Under the pieces are notes generated by a model. The model worked only from the letters and a program-made list of their open reading frames with translations, was not told where the DNA came from and ran no database searches. Of a stretch of 20,796 nucleotides of DNA, positions 10,108 to 19,735 are shown in pieces. The translations under genes and the position numbers were made by a program. The stretch spans positions 1 to 20,796 of the forward strand of contig JAQGAU010001188.1 of assembly GCA_034698045.1 (NCBI GenBank), written 5' to 3'. Position 1 is the stretch's first letter. Each line of letters opens with the position of its first letter. Source of the stretch: Paramacrobiotus richtersi. Taxonomy: Eukaryota > Tardigrada > Eutardigrada > Parachela > Macrobiotidae.

Positions 10108-11461
10108 TTACTCGGCATTGTTCCGGCTCCGTTTCCTGGTTTGGTTGAAATCTTTCCCGCGGCGACGCTTTCGCGCATCGGCGAAGCGGGCACTCTTGGA
10201 ATATGCCGTAAAATATCTGCCACCTTGTGATTTCGATACTTGTGAACTATCAGCCTCTTCGTCAGGGCTGTTCCCTTCTTCGTCGCTCTGAATTTCCCCG
10301 TCTCCTGTTTTGGCCGTCCTAAATACGTGACATGCAATCAGAATTCACTACTCCCTACATGCGACTAGTAACGACACAGCATAGATATATTCTGCTGAAC
10401 GTTTCCGTACCGCTTCCGATGACCGCTGGAATCTTTTCCGCTCTTATCCTATAATACACAACAACGTCACGCTCTCCGCACATATAAGTAACCCAAATGC
10501 TCGGCTACTGCAAATGATGGTCGCTTCCTAATATCGTAATAAAAAAAACAAAACTGTAGTACAGGTTGTCACTGGATCATCGCTCCATTACAAAAAAACA
10601 CAAATCACGTCGGGAAAATTACCGGAACAAAAAATAAAAACGTGCCAAAACAAGTCTGTGTTTTGCAGACTGAATCTAAGCGTGATGTTGCACAAAATTC
10701 ATTGTATCGACAAAGTTATCTCAGATATTTTTAATCATATTTCGGAAAATGTTTACAGATTAATATACCTTCGATGAAGCAGTCGTGTCGTCTTGAGTTT
10801 CCATAGTTCGGAAATCAAACCGTCCAGTCACAAGATCGTACAGCCGAGAGCAACTATATTCCTCCTCCACCGCAACATAACTGTAAAATGTCAGTGTAAA
10901 ATGAGAAAGAATCACGGATTTCAGTCAAGTTTACTGCATTTTCGCAGAAGTGCCAGGGTAAACTTAAATACAGACAATTATAATTATTCCTATAGCGCTT
11001 ACCTTGCTAACTGAGTCCGTGCTTCCATTTCTCTGCGGTTAGCTTCGAGATGAGTCGAAGCAGGAGCTCCTTTCGACTTAGCCCTATCGCGATCACTAAA
11101 AGCTTTCTTGGTTTCTCCCTCTTCGTTAGTAGATCGTTTCATAAACTGAAACAGCATTCAAATGAATAATACAAATCAAATCCACCTTGCTAGTTTTTTC
11201 ACGGTGTTAAAATCGAGTGCCTTCATACAGCAAAATATACCGTAACAATACTCAGTTCGCTGTTTAAAGTATGTAATTTTGTATCAATTCTTAAGTATCT
11301 CGCTTTAGCAAAAATTTGGATCGTGTCAGAAAACCACGATTTTATGGCAACATAGCAGATAAGTTACAAAATTAATGTAAGCTACGGAAGTACTGTACCT
11401 TCAAATTGAGCAAACTGGACGAAAATTTATAATTCCTTTGGGAAGGAAACACTCCCGCCAT
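10108..11461 (-). CDS. MPHOSPH6: MPHOSPH6 (M-phase phosphoprotein 6), RNA-exosome cofactor
   Basis: Exons 11461..11399, 11145..11003, 10880..10769, 10448..10411 and 10318..10108 give 188 aa (human about 160). The ATG has G at -3. The diagnostic N-terminal block is SLLNLKFMKR (residues 16-25), split by intron 1, corresponding to NLLRMKFMQR of the family. Residues 70-95, with VEEEYSCSRLYDLVTGRFDF, correspond to the conserved E-E-x-x-F-G-R-x-S-F region. The C-terminus has an acidic SDEEGNSPDEEADSS stretch and a basic RYFTAYSKSARFADARKRRR segment, matching the acidic then basic tail of MPP6. MPP6 binds RNA and the nuclear exosome and helps mature the 3' end of 5.8S rRNA in the nucleolus. The identification rests on short blocks, because the family is small and diverges quickly, but their order and spacing agree. 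The correct frame of the last exon differs from the longest open frame there. Confidence 0.85.
10449..10768 (-). other. MPHOSPH6 intron 3 (320 bp)
   Basis: AAG|GTATAT donor and ATTATAG acceptor, phase 0. AT-rich, with short A-runs on the plus strand. No exon or RNA is recognisable. Confidence 0.65.
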
Positions 11462-12657
11462 GACTCCAGCAGAAATCGACAGTCTAGGATAAAAAAACTC
11501 CACTTCCCGACTCGAGCACGAAGAGCACAGTATGGCACCGTCAAGCTCCTCGGTTCCCGGTTACGCAATCCCTGCGAGATTTCTGAAGTCTCGACTTCGC
11601 ATCAGAAATTGCAGCAGAGAACACAGGCACTGACATGCGCAGGATGCAGACTGCTGTCCGATAGAGAAATAAAAAGAGTCCTGCTGTTAGTGCTGTACGA
11701 TAACGAAATTTTTAAGCTCCGCAAAACTTTTAAAAGTGACAAGTTAAGCGAGACCATTAATCCAGTCGAAATAAATGCAAATTTTACTGGTTGTAATTTT
11801 CTTTTAACGTAACCGCGTCCGTTGGTGTGTTTGCCGTAGAGTCTAGAAACTAACTTCGGTGCAAGTGCGTAGTTTGGAACTTTGGAGTCATTTGACCTTT
11901 AGTCGGTTCCGTTTGGATAACCCAATAATCAAAAATGGAAAAATTTCGTACCAACTTGTGACATTTATTTGCCTGTGTTTTTCGACAAATGAACGATATC
12001 TTTTCGAACAAAGTAGCCTTAGTTAATGATTTTCCATACAATGCCCTATGAACAGATTATCCAGATATTGATGTTCGAGTCATGGTCAGTGCGGCTGTTG
12101 ACTTTCCGTTAACTTGAAACAGTCCCACAAATTAAAGGAAAACTGGAAATTTGGCAAACCCTTTCTTATCATCGTAGCAAGTATTTTTTTCATTTTGTCT
12201 GTTATTGTTACCAATGCGCATTTAATGGAATACCATTTATAAATTGTGACAGAGTCAAAATATGTTCTCGCGCTCAAAACCCGGAAATGCAGTAAATGAG
12301 CGAAACACATAAACCAAGGTGGATTTGAAGCAATACCTTTCTCCGTGCTGGATAATATTTTTTGTTGGAACTTTGTCTGAGCGACCGTCTGAACTTACGT
12401 ACTATCAACACATCAAAATTTACACAGTAACGAATTGCACATTACTGTTGTTTGTATTGTTTGCATCAACTTATCGGTGCATAGATCACGGATACGGGTG
12501 TGGATTATTTAATACAACAGCAAAATGAGAAACATGAAAGTTACCATTAGGTTACCAGTTTATAAGTAATCGTATCTTGAAATTCGTGCTAATCGCCAAG
12601 AATTATTAACCTCTCGTGCAGAATACCGTTTAGCGGGAGATAATCATATATAGGGCT
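11462..12657. other. Intergenic region upstream of MPHOSPH6
   Basis: 1,196 bp with no gene I can support. The MPHOSPH6 promoter must lie at its left end. Open frames on both strands lack ATG starts or recognisable sequence. An inverted repeat occurs at 11572-11614. A minus-strand ATTAAA at 12513-12508 could be the poly(A) signal of the x-Pro-Asp membrane protein gene, about 145 bases after its stop. Confidence 0.5.
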
Positions 12658-14975
12658 TCAAGCCATTACCACTTTAGCATTCGCATGCTGATAATTTTGA
12701 GGAGCTCCTAACGGAGGGTAGACCAGTGGAGTCTGGTCACTTGATTGGCGGTACGCGTAATTATCTTTTCCGGCAGGAGCGCCTTCGAAAGTGCCGTACG
12801 CATTGGTCGGCGCGTTAGGTGTGATAGCTGTTCGTTCGTACAGCACTCGCTCTCGACGTCGTCGGCAGCAGACGCAGCATACTGCAACCGGAAGCACCAC
12901 CACCAGAAAGATAGATGCTGTGATGATCAGAGCGATCGCCCATACGGGAATAGCGTAGTGGTGGTATCTATAACGCTGGTGGTCGTGTCGTCGAGGGTAC
13001 AAGTGGATATAATTTCGGGGATCTTGGTCGTCCTTGGGATTGACACGACCCGGTGTGAATTTGACAGGGAATGGGTACATGGCGTTCTCCCAGGGAATAT
13101 CCTCTTCGTTGACCTGGTGGTGGTGCTCTGGACGATCCGGAGTGTCCGGTGTATCAGGTAGGTCATGATCAGGAGTATCCGGTCGGTCTGGGAGGTCGGG
13201 TTTATCGGGCAAATCAGGCGTATCGGGGCGATCGATGTCTGGCTTGTCCGGTATGTCAGGCTGGTCGGGTGTGTCAGGCTGGTCGGGTGTGTCTGGCTTA
13301 TCAGGGGAATCGGGTAAGTCCGGTTGATCTGGTAGGTCGGGAGTGTCCGGGACATCGGACCAGTCGTGCTCGTGACCATACTGATAATCTAGACAAACAA
13401 GCCACAACTTTGATCTTAGACATATATAGTACCGCATTGTTATAGCTGCGTCAGTTTTTAGTTAATGACTCAAATACTCCTGCCAAGTCAAAACTATGAT
13501 GGCTTTGTTATATATGCATCTGCAGTACGAAGCTGGGTCAACATTTTAGTGGAACCACAACCTTTGTATAACTATGTTACAAACAATTATTAATTAGTCC
13601 TGTTCTGATACCTGAGCACCAATCAAATCCACGGAACATATCGCCGGGGTTGTTGCCAAAATCTGACCACCGGAAGCGATCCGGGCAAACGATTCGGGAC
13701 CGGCGGTAAGCATCGCAAAACAATCCCCGAGGAAGAAACCCATTTAGGGAAGGGCACCATAACTCCCCGAACTGCGCACTACTATCTGAAAATATAATAT
13801 TCGAATAAATTTATGGTAATATTATTATCTTCCCAAGAGGAAATAAAAAACTGTATCTGTTAAATGCCGGTGTTACGCCGTGTATATGTGACCCCGAAAG
13901 TAACATTTGCTACTATGGCGTCGTTATGGATTTTAATTTCTAGCGAGATTATTATAGCTTTACCGCTTTGTATTAATGTGAAATCCGCCACAAAATCCGT
14001 GTTTTTCCAGCAGTTTTTGCCATGCTTGTATTCCAAACGCAGTGTATCCCGTACGGAAAAGTACTGTGCCACGGACAATTTAGTAAGATTCATCAATTCA
14101 CCCAGCTTAAGCATAGATACAGCTGGAGTATCGGGTCCATCTGGCGTATCTTTGTCTGGCTTATCGGTGACCTCGGGCTTATCAGTGGTTTCTGCCACTG
14201 CATGCAGATCAAATATGCGCTGAGTCAAAGCATCTTTGAGTGTTTGGCCAAAGCGTTGCTCGAACAACGAGCCATAAACAAGAAATTTCTCTTCTTCATT
14301 AAGTTCCAGCTTCCTATAACAAAATGATCATAATAAATATATATGTACTGCAACTATGCAAGAATGGCTATACATAGATTTGCATATACGAGAACATACT
14401 CCAGATAATATTTTCACTTGGTAAAAATTGCCCCGGTATATGTGTTTATGTTGCGTTAGGTGTATTAAAAGCAGATATGCACATACCATTGTTTTCCACA
14501 ATTTACGAATTATAAATAGACTAACCTGACATTTAGGAAAAACCGGAAGTGACCATGACAGTCTTGTCCATAGCGTACGCGAAAGTTCACGAAGAAATCC
14601 TTTTCATTACACTGGGAAGCATCTCTGCGCAGGACAATCGTTCCTGATCGGATCTGATTGCAGTCGATTAAGATGGTGCGATCACGGTAGTCGCTCAAGG
14701 ATACTGTCAAAAGATAGAATTACGCACCGGCAAGTGTTCGTTTCTAGCTGTTTGTGTGAATATTAAATTAATCAAGTAAACTGCACCGCTGTCTGGATTC
14801 TTCACCGATATCGATGTGTGTTTCGCTCGTATTGTTGAAATAATTAGTATAGTTACAACTTCGTGAACTTACTGATCTTGCGTCCCAGCTCGCTCGCTGT
14901 TCCAGTATAACAGACACCTAACAACCCAATCAAGACGAATTTAAACAGCAAATTCAGTCGGCGATGGGAAGACAT
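12658..14975 (-). CDS. Type I membrane protein with x-Pro-Asp repeat stalk; family not recognised
   Basis: Exons 14975..14873, 14703..14526, 14313..13877, 13785..13612 and 13388..12658 give 540 aa; all phases close. The ATG has A at -3. Residues 1 to about 28 are a signal peptide (FKFVLIGLLGVCYTGTAS). Residues about 35-95 and 155-235 are two beta-rich modules with a similar pattern (T-x-x-L, Cys, then D-F-V-x-F or F-F-V-N-F), joined by a linker rich in Asp, Pro and Lys. Residues 241-297 hold a Cys/aromatic-rich module (ELWC, LFCD, IVCPD, FDWC). Residues 311-385 are 23 Pro-Asp pairs, mostly x-P-D triplets. A His/Tyr-rich juxtamembrane stretch leads to a membrane span (about 443-472) followed by CCVCC, RRRRER and a 65-residue cytoplasmic tail with Tyr and YPPLGAP. 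The topology suggests a cell-surface receptor or adhesion protein. The exon 3 donor is chosen by phase; an alternative GGTAAAG donor ending the exon at 13964 would shorten module 2. No function is assigned. Confidence 0.75.
12865..12954 (-). other. Predicted transmembrane segment of the x-Pro-Asp protein
   Basis: Thirty residues, starting AIPVWAIALIITASIFLVVV and ending in a Cys cluster, followed directly by RRRRER. By the positive-inside rule the C-terminus is cytoplasmic. Confidence 0.85.
13126..13350 (-). repeat. x-Pro-Asp tandem repeat (9-bp coding period)
   Basis: Seventy-five residues with 23 Pro-Asp pairs, x being Thr, Leu, Gln, Lys, Ser, Ile or Arg, with two short interruptions (ID and HD). 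Pro codons are mixed among CCN and Asp among GAC/GAT, so most of the array is old and maintained at protein level. A locally near-exact 18-bp duplication (13261-13296) shows some recent slippage. Confidence 0.9.
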
Positions 14976-15602
14976 TTTATGACCATAACTGAATTATATA
15001 TTTCGAATTTTTCAGTGCGTGACCTTATGCTTTAACTTTAGAATCCAAACTTCAGAATAAAAATTATGATGGCAGTCGACCTATTAACTGAGTGCATAAC
15101 GTAGATAATCAAGTTCGTGACCAAAAGTTCAGCATGACTGTATTCCGATACAGATAACTGAACAGGTATTTTATCTGTTGTTATGCGATTCAAGAACGTT
15201 TATCGGATACGTTACTGGAAATCGTGACAATTTGGTGATAAGAAGGATGATATTGTAAACATCGGTGCGGGATCTTTCCTATCTTATTCGGTGTATGTCA
15301 GCTGTTTTGCCTAAGTATTTTGCAACCTTTAATTTCTGTAGTACATTACCGTGATGAAAATGGAACTTTTGCAACCGTGTACTACTTACAGTACGTCTTT
15401 GTGTGCCTATGGATGCACACGGCATACCGTAAAACATTACAAATATTTCTCAATATCATTACTACAAATTCATAGTACTGAACGACATAATATACCAAAA
15501 GGGTTTAAACCTAGTTAGGTAGTCGAAGAGAGCGTTATGCAGGCAATGTGTGATTTCCATTGGGCTGCGAAACAGGCAGAGAACAGAGTTCGGTCGGTGC
15601 TA

Positions 15603-15610
15603 TATATAAG
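15603..15610 (+). promoter_or_regulatory. TATA-box-like element
   Basis: TATATAAG within CTATATATAAGTATATG, in a GC-richer context upstream. The consensus fits a core promoter firing rightwards at about 15635, but the transcript it would serve is unclear, and RAD23 starts 800 bp further on. Confidence 0.3.
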
Positions 15611-15670
15611 TATATGCCGATTGTCTACTTTAATTTATATGGGAATGGATAAAGCCAAATTTCGGGGTAT

Positions 15671-15763
15671 GTATTGACAAACAATAAAGCAAACAATGTA
15701 TTGAATGTATTGACAATGTATCAATCAAACAGTGTATTGTCAAACCAAACAATAAAACCAAAC
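15671..15763. repeat. Short imperfect repeat cluster (GTATTGACAA / CAAACAATAAA words)
   Basis: The word GTATTG(A/T)CAA recurs at 15671, 15708 and 15734, and CAAACAATAAA near 15678 and 15747. The units are irregularly spaced. It is not a microsatellite and matches no element I recognise. Confidence 0.5.
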
Positions 15764-16411
15764 TTTGTGCGAACACGCATCCGCCTGTAAGCAACTCATT
15801 CGTATGAAAGATGTCCGAAAGATTCCTAGCTGATCATGTATCGTGATGTTCTCATAGCGCATGAAAAATTGTATTCTGAGGATTTTAACCCTGTTTGGAA
15901 TAATATTTACATACTCCAAAGGTCAAAGTCACTTCATTGGAAGACGTAGCGCTTTTGTCTTGTGTGCAAGTTTTCCGTGGAGCGTTTCGGCCTTCAAGGA
16001 GTCGCATCCCGCGGTGTCAACCCTTGCATCAGCAAGCCGCACCCATAGCACTACGTCATCGCGGATGAGCAAGAAACGAAAGATCAACGCGCGGGCTACC
16101 AGATGCAAGCAGACCGTCTTAAAGTTTGAATGCCTTACTCTTGCTTTTTCTTCATCTTCACTTGAGATAGTCGTCCCCAAATCTGTGTTCATTTGGATTT
16201 CGCAGGTTTTTTTTTGCTGACCGATTTCCCTCATTCCCCAGTTACAGTTCTTCGATGTCAGATCATAAAACCACGCGGTATATCTGAACAGCTCCAAGAA
16301 GATCTTATAAACAAATCACCGCTGTATATTGTACGTTTTGAAATCTTGATCGTCTTTTACTCTTCTGGATACAATTTCTATTGTACTGGCTGCTGTTGGC
16401 GGGATTTCAAG

Positions 16412-18778
16412 ATGCAGATCACGTGTAGGCTGCTTAATCACGAAACGTTTACGGTGGAAGCGGAATCTACCAGCACAGTATGTATTGACAACAATGCTAC
16501 TAAAAAACATTAAACAGTACTGAAAATACGCAACGCGAAAATACGCGACTAGCAAGATTCGGATCGTCAAGGTCGCTGTACATGCGTCACGAGCCCTGCC
16601 ATAACCTGTTGTTTTGATAGGTTGCACAAGTCAAAGACAAAATCCAGGAAAAGAAAGGTGGTGATTTCAAAGCGGATTCTCTCAAACTCATATCTGCAGG
16701 TATGTACTGCTGATTACTAGTAACTCGTTTTAATTATCACTTTTCCAGACTATGGCCATGCTTCAACGAACTAAATCAACTAGCGAGGGGTTTATAAAAT
16801 TTGACGTATTTCTTGTTTTAGGGAAAGTATGGGACAATAACAACGCCACGCTGAGTGAACTTCACTATGCTCCATCGGGATTTGTTGTCGTAATGGTCAC
16901 CAAATCGAAAGCTCCAAAACCAACTGTTGCTGAGGAGAAATCCGTCCCTTCACCAGCAGCTTCGTGAGTACCGTGTTGTTTTGACGTGATTTTTTTCTTC
17001 GTGATTCTCTTGTATAATTTTATAGTTTTAAATGAAACATTAAACTTTGGCAGCAGTACATCAGTTTTGGGAACTATGGTGGAACGGGAAAGTTTTCGTT
17101 GCAGATTTAAAGTGCTGGTATGGATCATTATTTTCAAACCTATTTAGAAAATTTAACTATGTATTTGACTATGTACAAACGTATTTTATTTTGAGCTTAA
17201 TACAAGTGCAAAAGAATAATGTAAATTCAGTGAACAAAATAATGGAAATGGAGATAAATACTGATGAAAGTAAACCTTGGCGCTTGCGCTTCGATATATA
17301 CAGTTCCACAGGAAAGCGCGGCTTATTTTTGCAACAAGCTATAAAAAAAATAAGATTTTAATTGGACAAATGATTTTTTACAAGGTTTGCTGGATATTAC
17401 AAGAGAAAATTGAATTTCCTTGCAAAATGCTCCTTCTGAAATGTTTTTGACACTGATCAACAATGAATTTGTAGAGTGCAGTCAATCGGATCTTCGTCCC
17501 CCTCTGTCATCCTGGAGAACCCATCAGCCACCAACACACCTGAATCGCGTCCACACGCCCCGTCTCCTGCGTCGCAGCAGCCCCGCATCCGACCCGAGAC
17601 AGCTTTTGGCTTATCACCCGAACAATACGAAGGAATGGTCAACGAACTGATGCAGATGGGCTATCCTCGCGCCGATGTGGAACGTGCCCTGCGCGCGGCG
17701 TTTTTCAATCTGGAGCGCGCTGCAGAGTACCTGTTGAGTGGGATCCCGGAATCAGTGGGTGGAGGCGCTGCTGGTGCGGCGGAATCGGACAATGAACAAG
17801 AGGACGCCGAAGATGGACGTAGCCGTTTGGCCTTCTTTCGAAACAGTCCGCAGTTCCTGCAGATGCGGGCGCTGCTGCAGCAGGATCCGCAGCTCCTGCC
17901 CCGATTTTTGCAGGATATTGGCCAGTCGAATCCGGCTCTTTTTCAGGTTGGTATGCTAGATTTTATTTATGATATGAAGAGGGATTTTTGTGCGAGTTGT
18001 AACAAGACTTCATCTGTTGTATCATGTATGTATATTATGCTGCAGTATTCTAGTGAGGTAATAATATATGGATATCTATTTGGATTAATAATTTGATTTA
18101 CTAGAAGTTTTAATTCGTTTGTTGCACTCCTTTGATTCATTGTAAATTTGTGAATTATTGTTAATAAGTTTGGTGTATAGCTCAGTATACGTAAACTCTG
18201 TGCGTAGCTGATTATTACTATATAATTCGTATATAAGTTACAACTGTGTTTGTATTAATTAAACCGGTAGATTTCATTAGTTTTACCAACTGAACTTTGA
18301 CAGGCGATTCGCGACAACCAGCGGGAATTCATCAGCATGATCAACGGACCAATCTCGGGGGAAGAATCTCAACCAGTCAATGCAGGTGGAGTGGCGAATG
18401 CTGTCGAAGGAAGCGCCGGTGCGGGGACTTCCGTGAATCGCTCGTACATTCGCATGTCTCCAGAAGAGCGGGAGGCAGTCGACAAAGTAGGGCGTTTTGT
18501 GTTTTTTTAAAATTATTTCTGTATTCAGAATTTTATGTCTCTTTTTAGTTGAAGTTGTTAGGATTTCCTGAAGCAATGGTAAGACTTGCGACACCTATCA
18601 GACATGTGCAGATATTTGGTACATTTTGAACGGACAGTATCTCCATGAAATTGGGTTACAGGTGATGGAAGCCTATTTCGCATGTGATAAAAATGAGGAG
18701 CACGCTGCCAACTTTCTGCTCGCCCAGTTGGAGGAGTTCGAGCAGGGCGGTGCCGGGGCGAGTGGAAATCGATCGTAA
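16412..18778 (+). CDS. RAD23: RAD23, UV excision repair and proteasome shuttle factor
   Basis: Exons 16412..16477, 16621..16699, 16822..16963, 17475..17946, 18304..18486, 18549..18578 and 18662..18778 give 362 aa, about the length of human RAD23A. Domains in order: ubiquitin-like domain (1-78; MQITCRLL, VKDKIQEKKGG, SLKLISAGKVW, GFVVVMVTK), a Ser/Pro-rich linker (79-140), UBA1 (142-187; MVNELMQMGYPRADVERALR, AAEYLLSGIPE), the XPC-binding domain (about 214-272; SPQFLQMRALLQQDPQLLP, SNPALFQ/AIRDNQREFI), and a C-terminal UBA2 (about 304-350; LKLLGFPEAM, EAYFACDKNEEHAANFLL). RAD23 stabilises XPC for damage recognition in nucleotide excision repair; its UBL docks on the proteasome while the UBAs carry polyubiquitinated substrates. 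The start is the only ATG in the open frame and begins the UBL exactly. The exon 4 donor is weak (CAG|GTTGGT), and exon 6 is a 30-nt microexon inside UBA2. Confidence 0.96.
16964..17474 (+). other. RAD23 intron 3 (511 bp)
   Basis: GTGAGT donor and TTTGTAG acceptor. It falls in the flexible linker between the UBL and UBA1. An open frame (17047-17361) runs through it but begins with TTG and matches nothing in the family. I cannot exclude a skipped linker exon. Confidence 0.65.
17947..18303 (+). other. RAD23 intron 4 (357 bp)
   Basis: GTTGGT donor and CTTTGACAG acceptor, phase 0, splitting the XPC-binding domain. AT-rich; nothing else seen. Confidence 0.7.
18549..18578 (+). other. RAD23 microexon (30 nt, in-frame)
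   Basis: Exon 6 encodes only LKLLGFPEAM, between a TTTTTAG acceptor and an ATG|GTAAGA donor. It begins and ends in phase 0 and carries the conserved L-G-F-P loop of UBA2. Confidence 0.85.
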
Positions 18779-19735
18779 ATGTGTTCTTCCGTTGGGCTGA
18801 GTGCCGATTTACTCCTGATGCAGTTTTTCTGTTAGAATGCAGCATAGTATGTTGTCACTTGTATATATTGGTTTAATTTTTTTACCAGAAGTGCCTGCAT
18901 TTTTGTGCTTTTATTTTTGCTGTGTTTTGATAAACTTGTAATATTTGGTCAATTTTGGTGTATAAGATGTGCGTTGTATTGCTCTTTTGCAGTTCATTAA
19001 ACTAAACAAGCGTCCGTATCTTGAATTGGATTAATTTTTTTCGAAAACTAAGTAAACCATAAGCTGCCGTTGCTCACGCAGCTTTTTGGAAATTTTAAGT
19101 ACAAGGTATTAGGGAAAGCCATCACAATCGATATCAAATCTAATCAGTATATAGGACTGGTTTTCGAATCTTTTTCCTTCGTACCGGTATATTATTTCTT
19201 CGCGGCACCATGTTCGTAATTAATGATTACAGTTGTTTCGCAAAGTTGTTAGTTGAAGCGTTGTCACGCAGTGATGCAGAGTGTAGTACCAAGTCTACAG
19301 ACGCATGGTATTCAGATGATATCACCTATATAATTAACTTATCAAGTTCCCTCAAATTAAATCTGTGTAATGCATTATACATTATCCTAATTTTAGTATC
19401 TTTATTGTTTGAATCACAGCTTACTGAGGCTTATAATACGATTCAAAACAAAAATAAAAATGCAAGACGAGAGCTATGCATATGAACGTACAAGTATCAT
19501 CATCCGCTTGTTTAAGTTCGCAGAAAAGGAGTACATACTGGCGGCTGAAACAAGCCGTATCCTAAGCGCGAGATGAGTTCGAGCCGTATATTGTATCGCA
19601 TCTGCTTCCCTTGGTCTAAGCTGATTACTTAGCGCTTCTTACCAAAGACATGCTTCGCGTTGCCGCATCTTATTAGGATTAGCTCTTAAAGAATAAATAT
19701 ATTGCTTTCCACAGAAATATGCCGCTTAATATAGT
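18779..19735. other. Intergenic region between RAD23 and the glutamate receptor gene
   Basis: 957 bp. ATTAAA at 18996-19001 is a candidate RAD23 poly(A) signal, 218 bases after the stop. A 91-codon ATG frame (19210-19485) has a good start context (CACC ATG) and one hydrophobic stretch (ALYIILILVSLLF), but its composition is AT-driven and I do not recognise it. The receptor promoter should lie near the right end. Confidence 0.5.

Larger units (their letters stand above)
14976..16411. other. Divergent intergenic region between the x-Pro-Asp gene and RAD23
   Basis: 1,436 bp. It contains an imperfect repeat of CAAACAATAAA and GTATTGACAA words (15671-15763), a TATA-like TATATAAG (15603-15610), and a stretch of raised GC (about 15945-16130) open on both strands. 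A plus-strand ATG frame of 119 codons (15861-16220) begins with a signal-like hydrophobic stretch but I recognise nothing in it. The promoters of both flanking genes should lie here. Confidence 0.5.

Noticed and set aside
10041-10337. 98-codon minus-strand frame over the MPHOSPH6 last exon
   Set aside because: The neighbouring frame joins the upstream exons in phase and gives the acidic-then-basic tail expected of MPP6.
11438-11812. 124-codon plus-strand frame upstream of MPHOSPH6
   Set aside because: It starts with TTG, has no internal ATG, overlaps MPHOSPH6 exon 1 on the other strand, and resembles nothing I know.
12070-12082. TTCGAGTC resembling a tRNA B box
   Set aside because: There is no A box at the right distance and no acceptor-stem pairing around it.
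12927-13379. 150-codon Thr/Ser-rich minus-strand frame over the x-Pro-Asp repeat
   Set aside because: A period-9 repeat keeps all three frames open. Only the x-Pro-Asp frame continues into the membrane segment and joins the upstream exons in phase.
15929-16297. 122-codon minus-strand frame upstream of RAD23
   Set aside because: It lacks an ATG at its start and shows no recognisable domain; open on both strands, it cannot be assigned.
17047-17361. Open frame inside RAD23 intron 3
   Set aside because: It begins with TTG, is AT-rich, and is not needed: the flanking exons join in phase between the UBL and UBA1.
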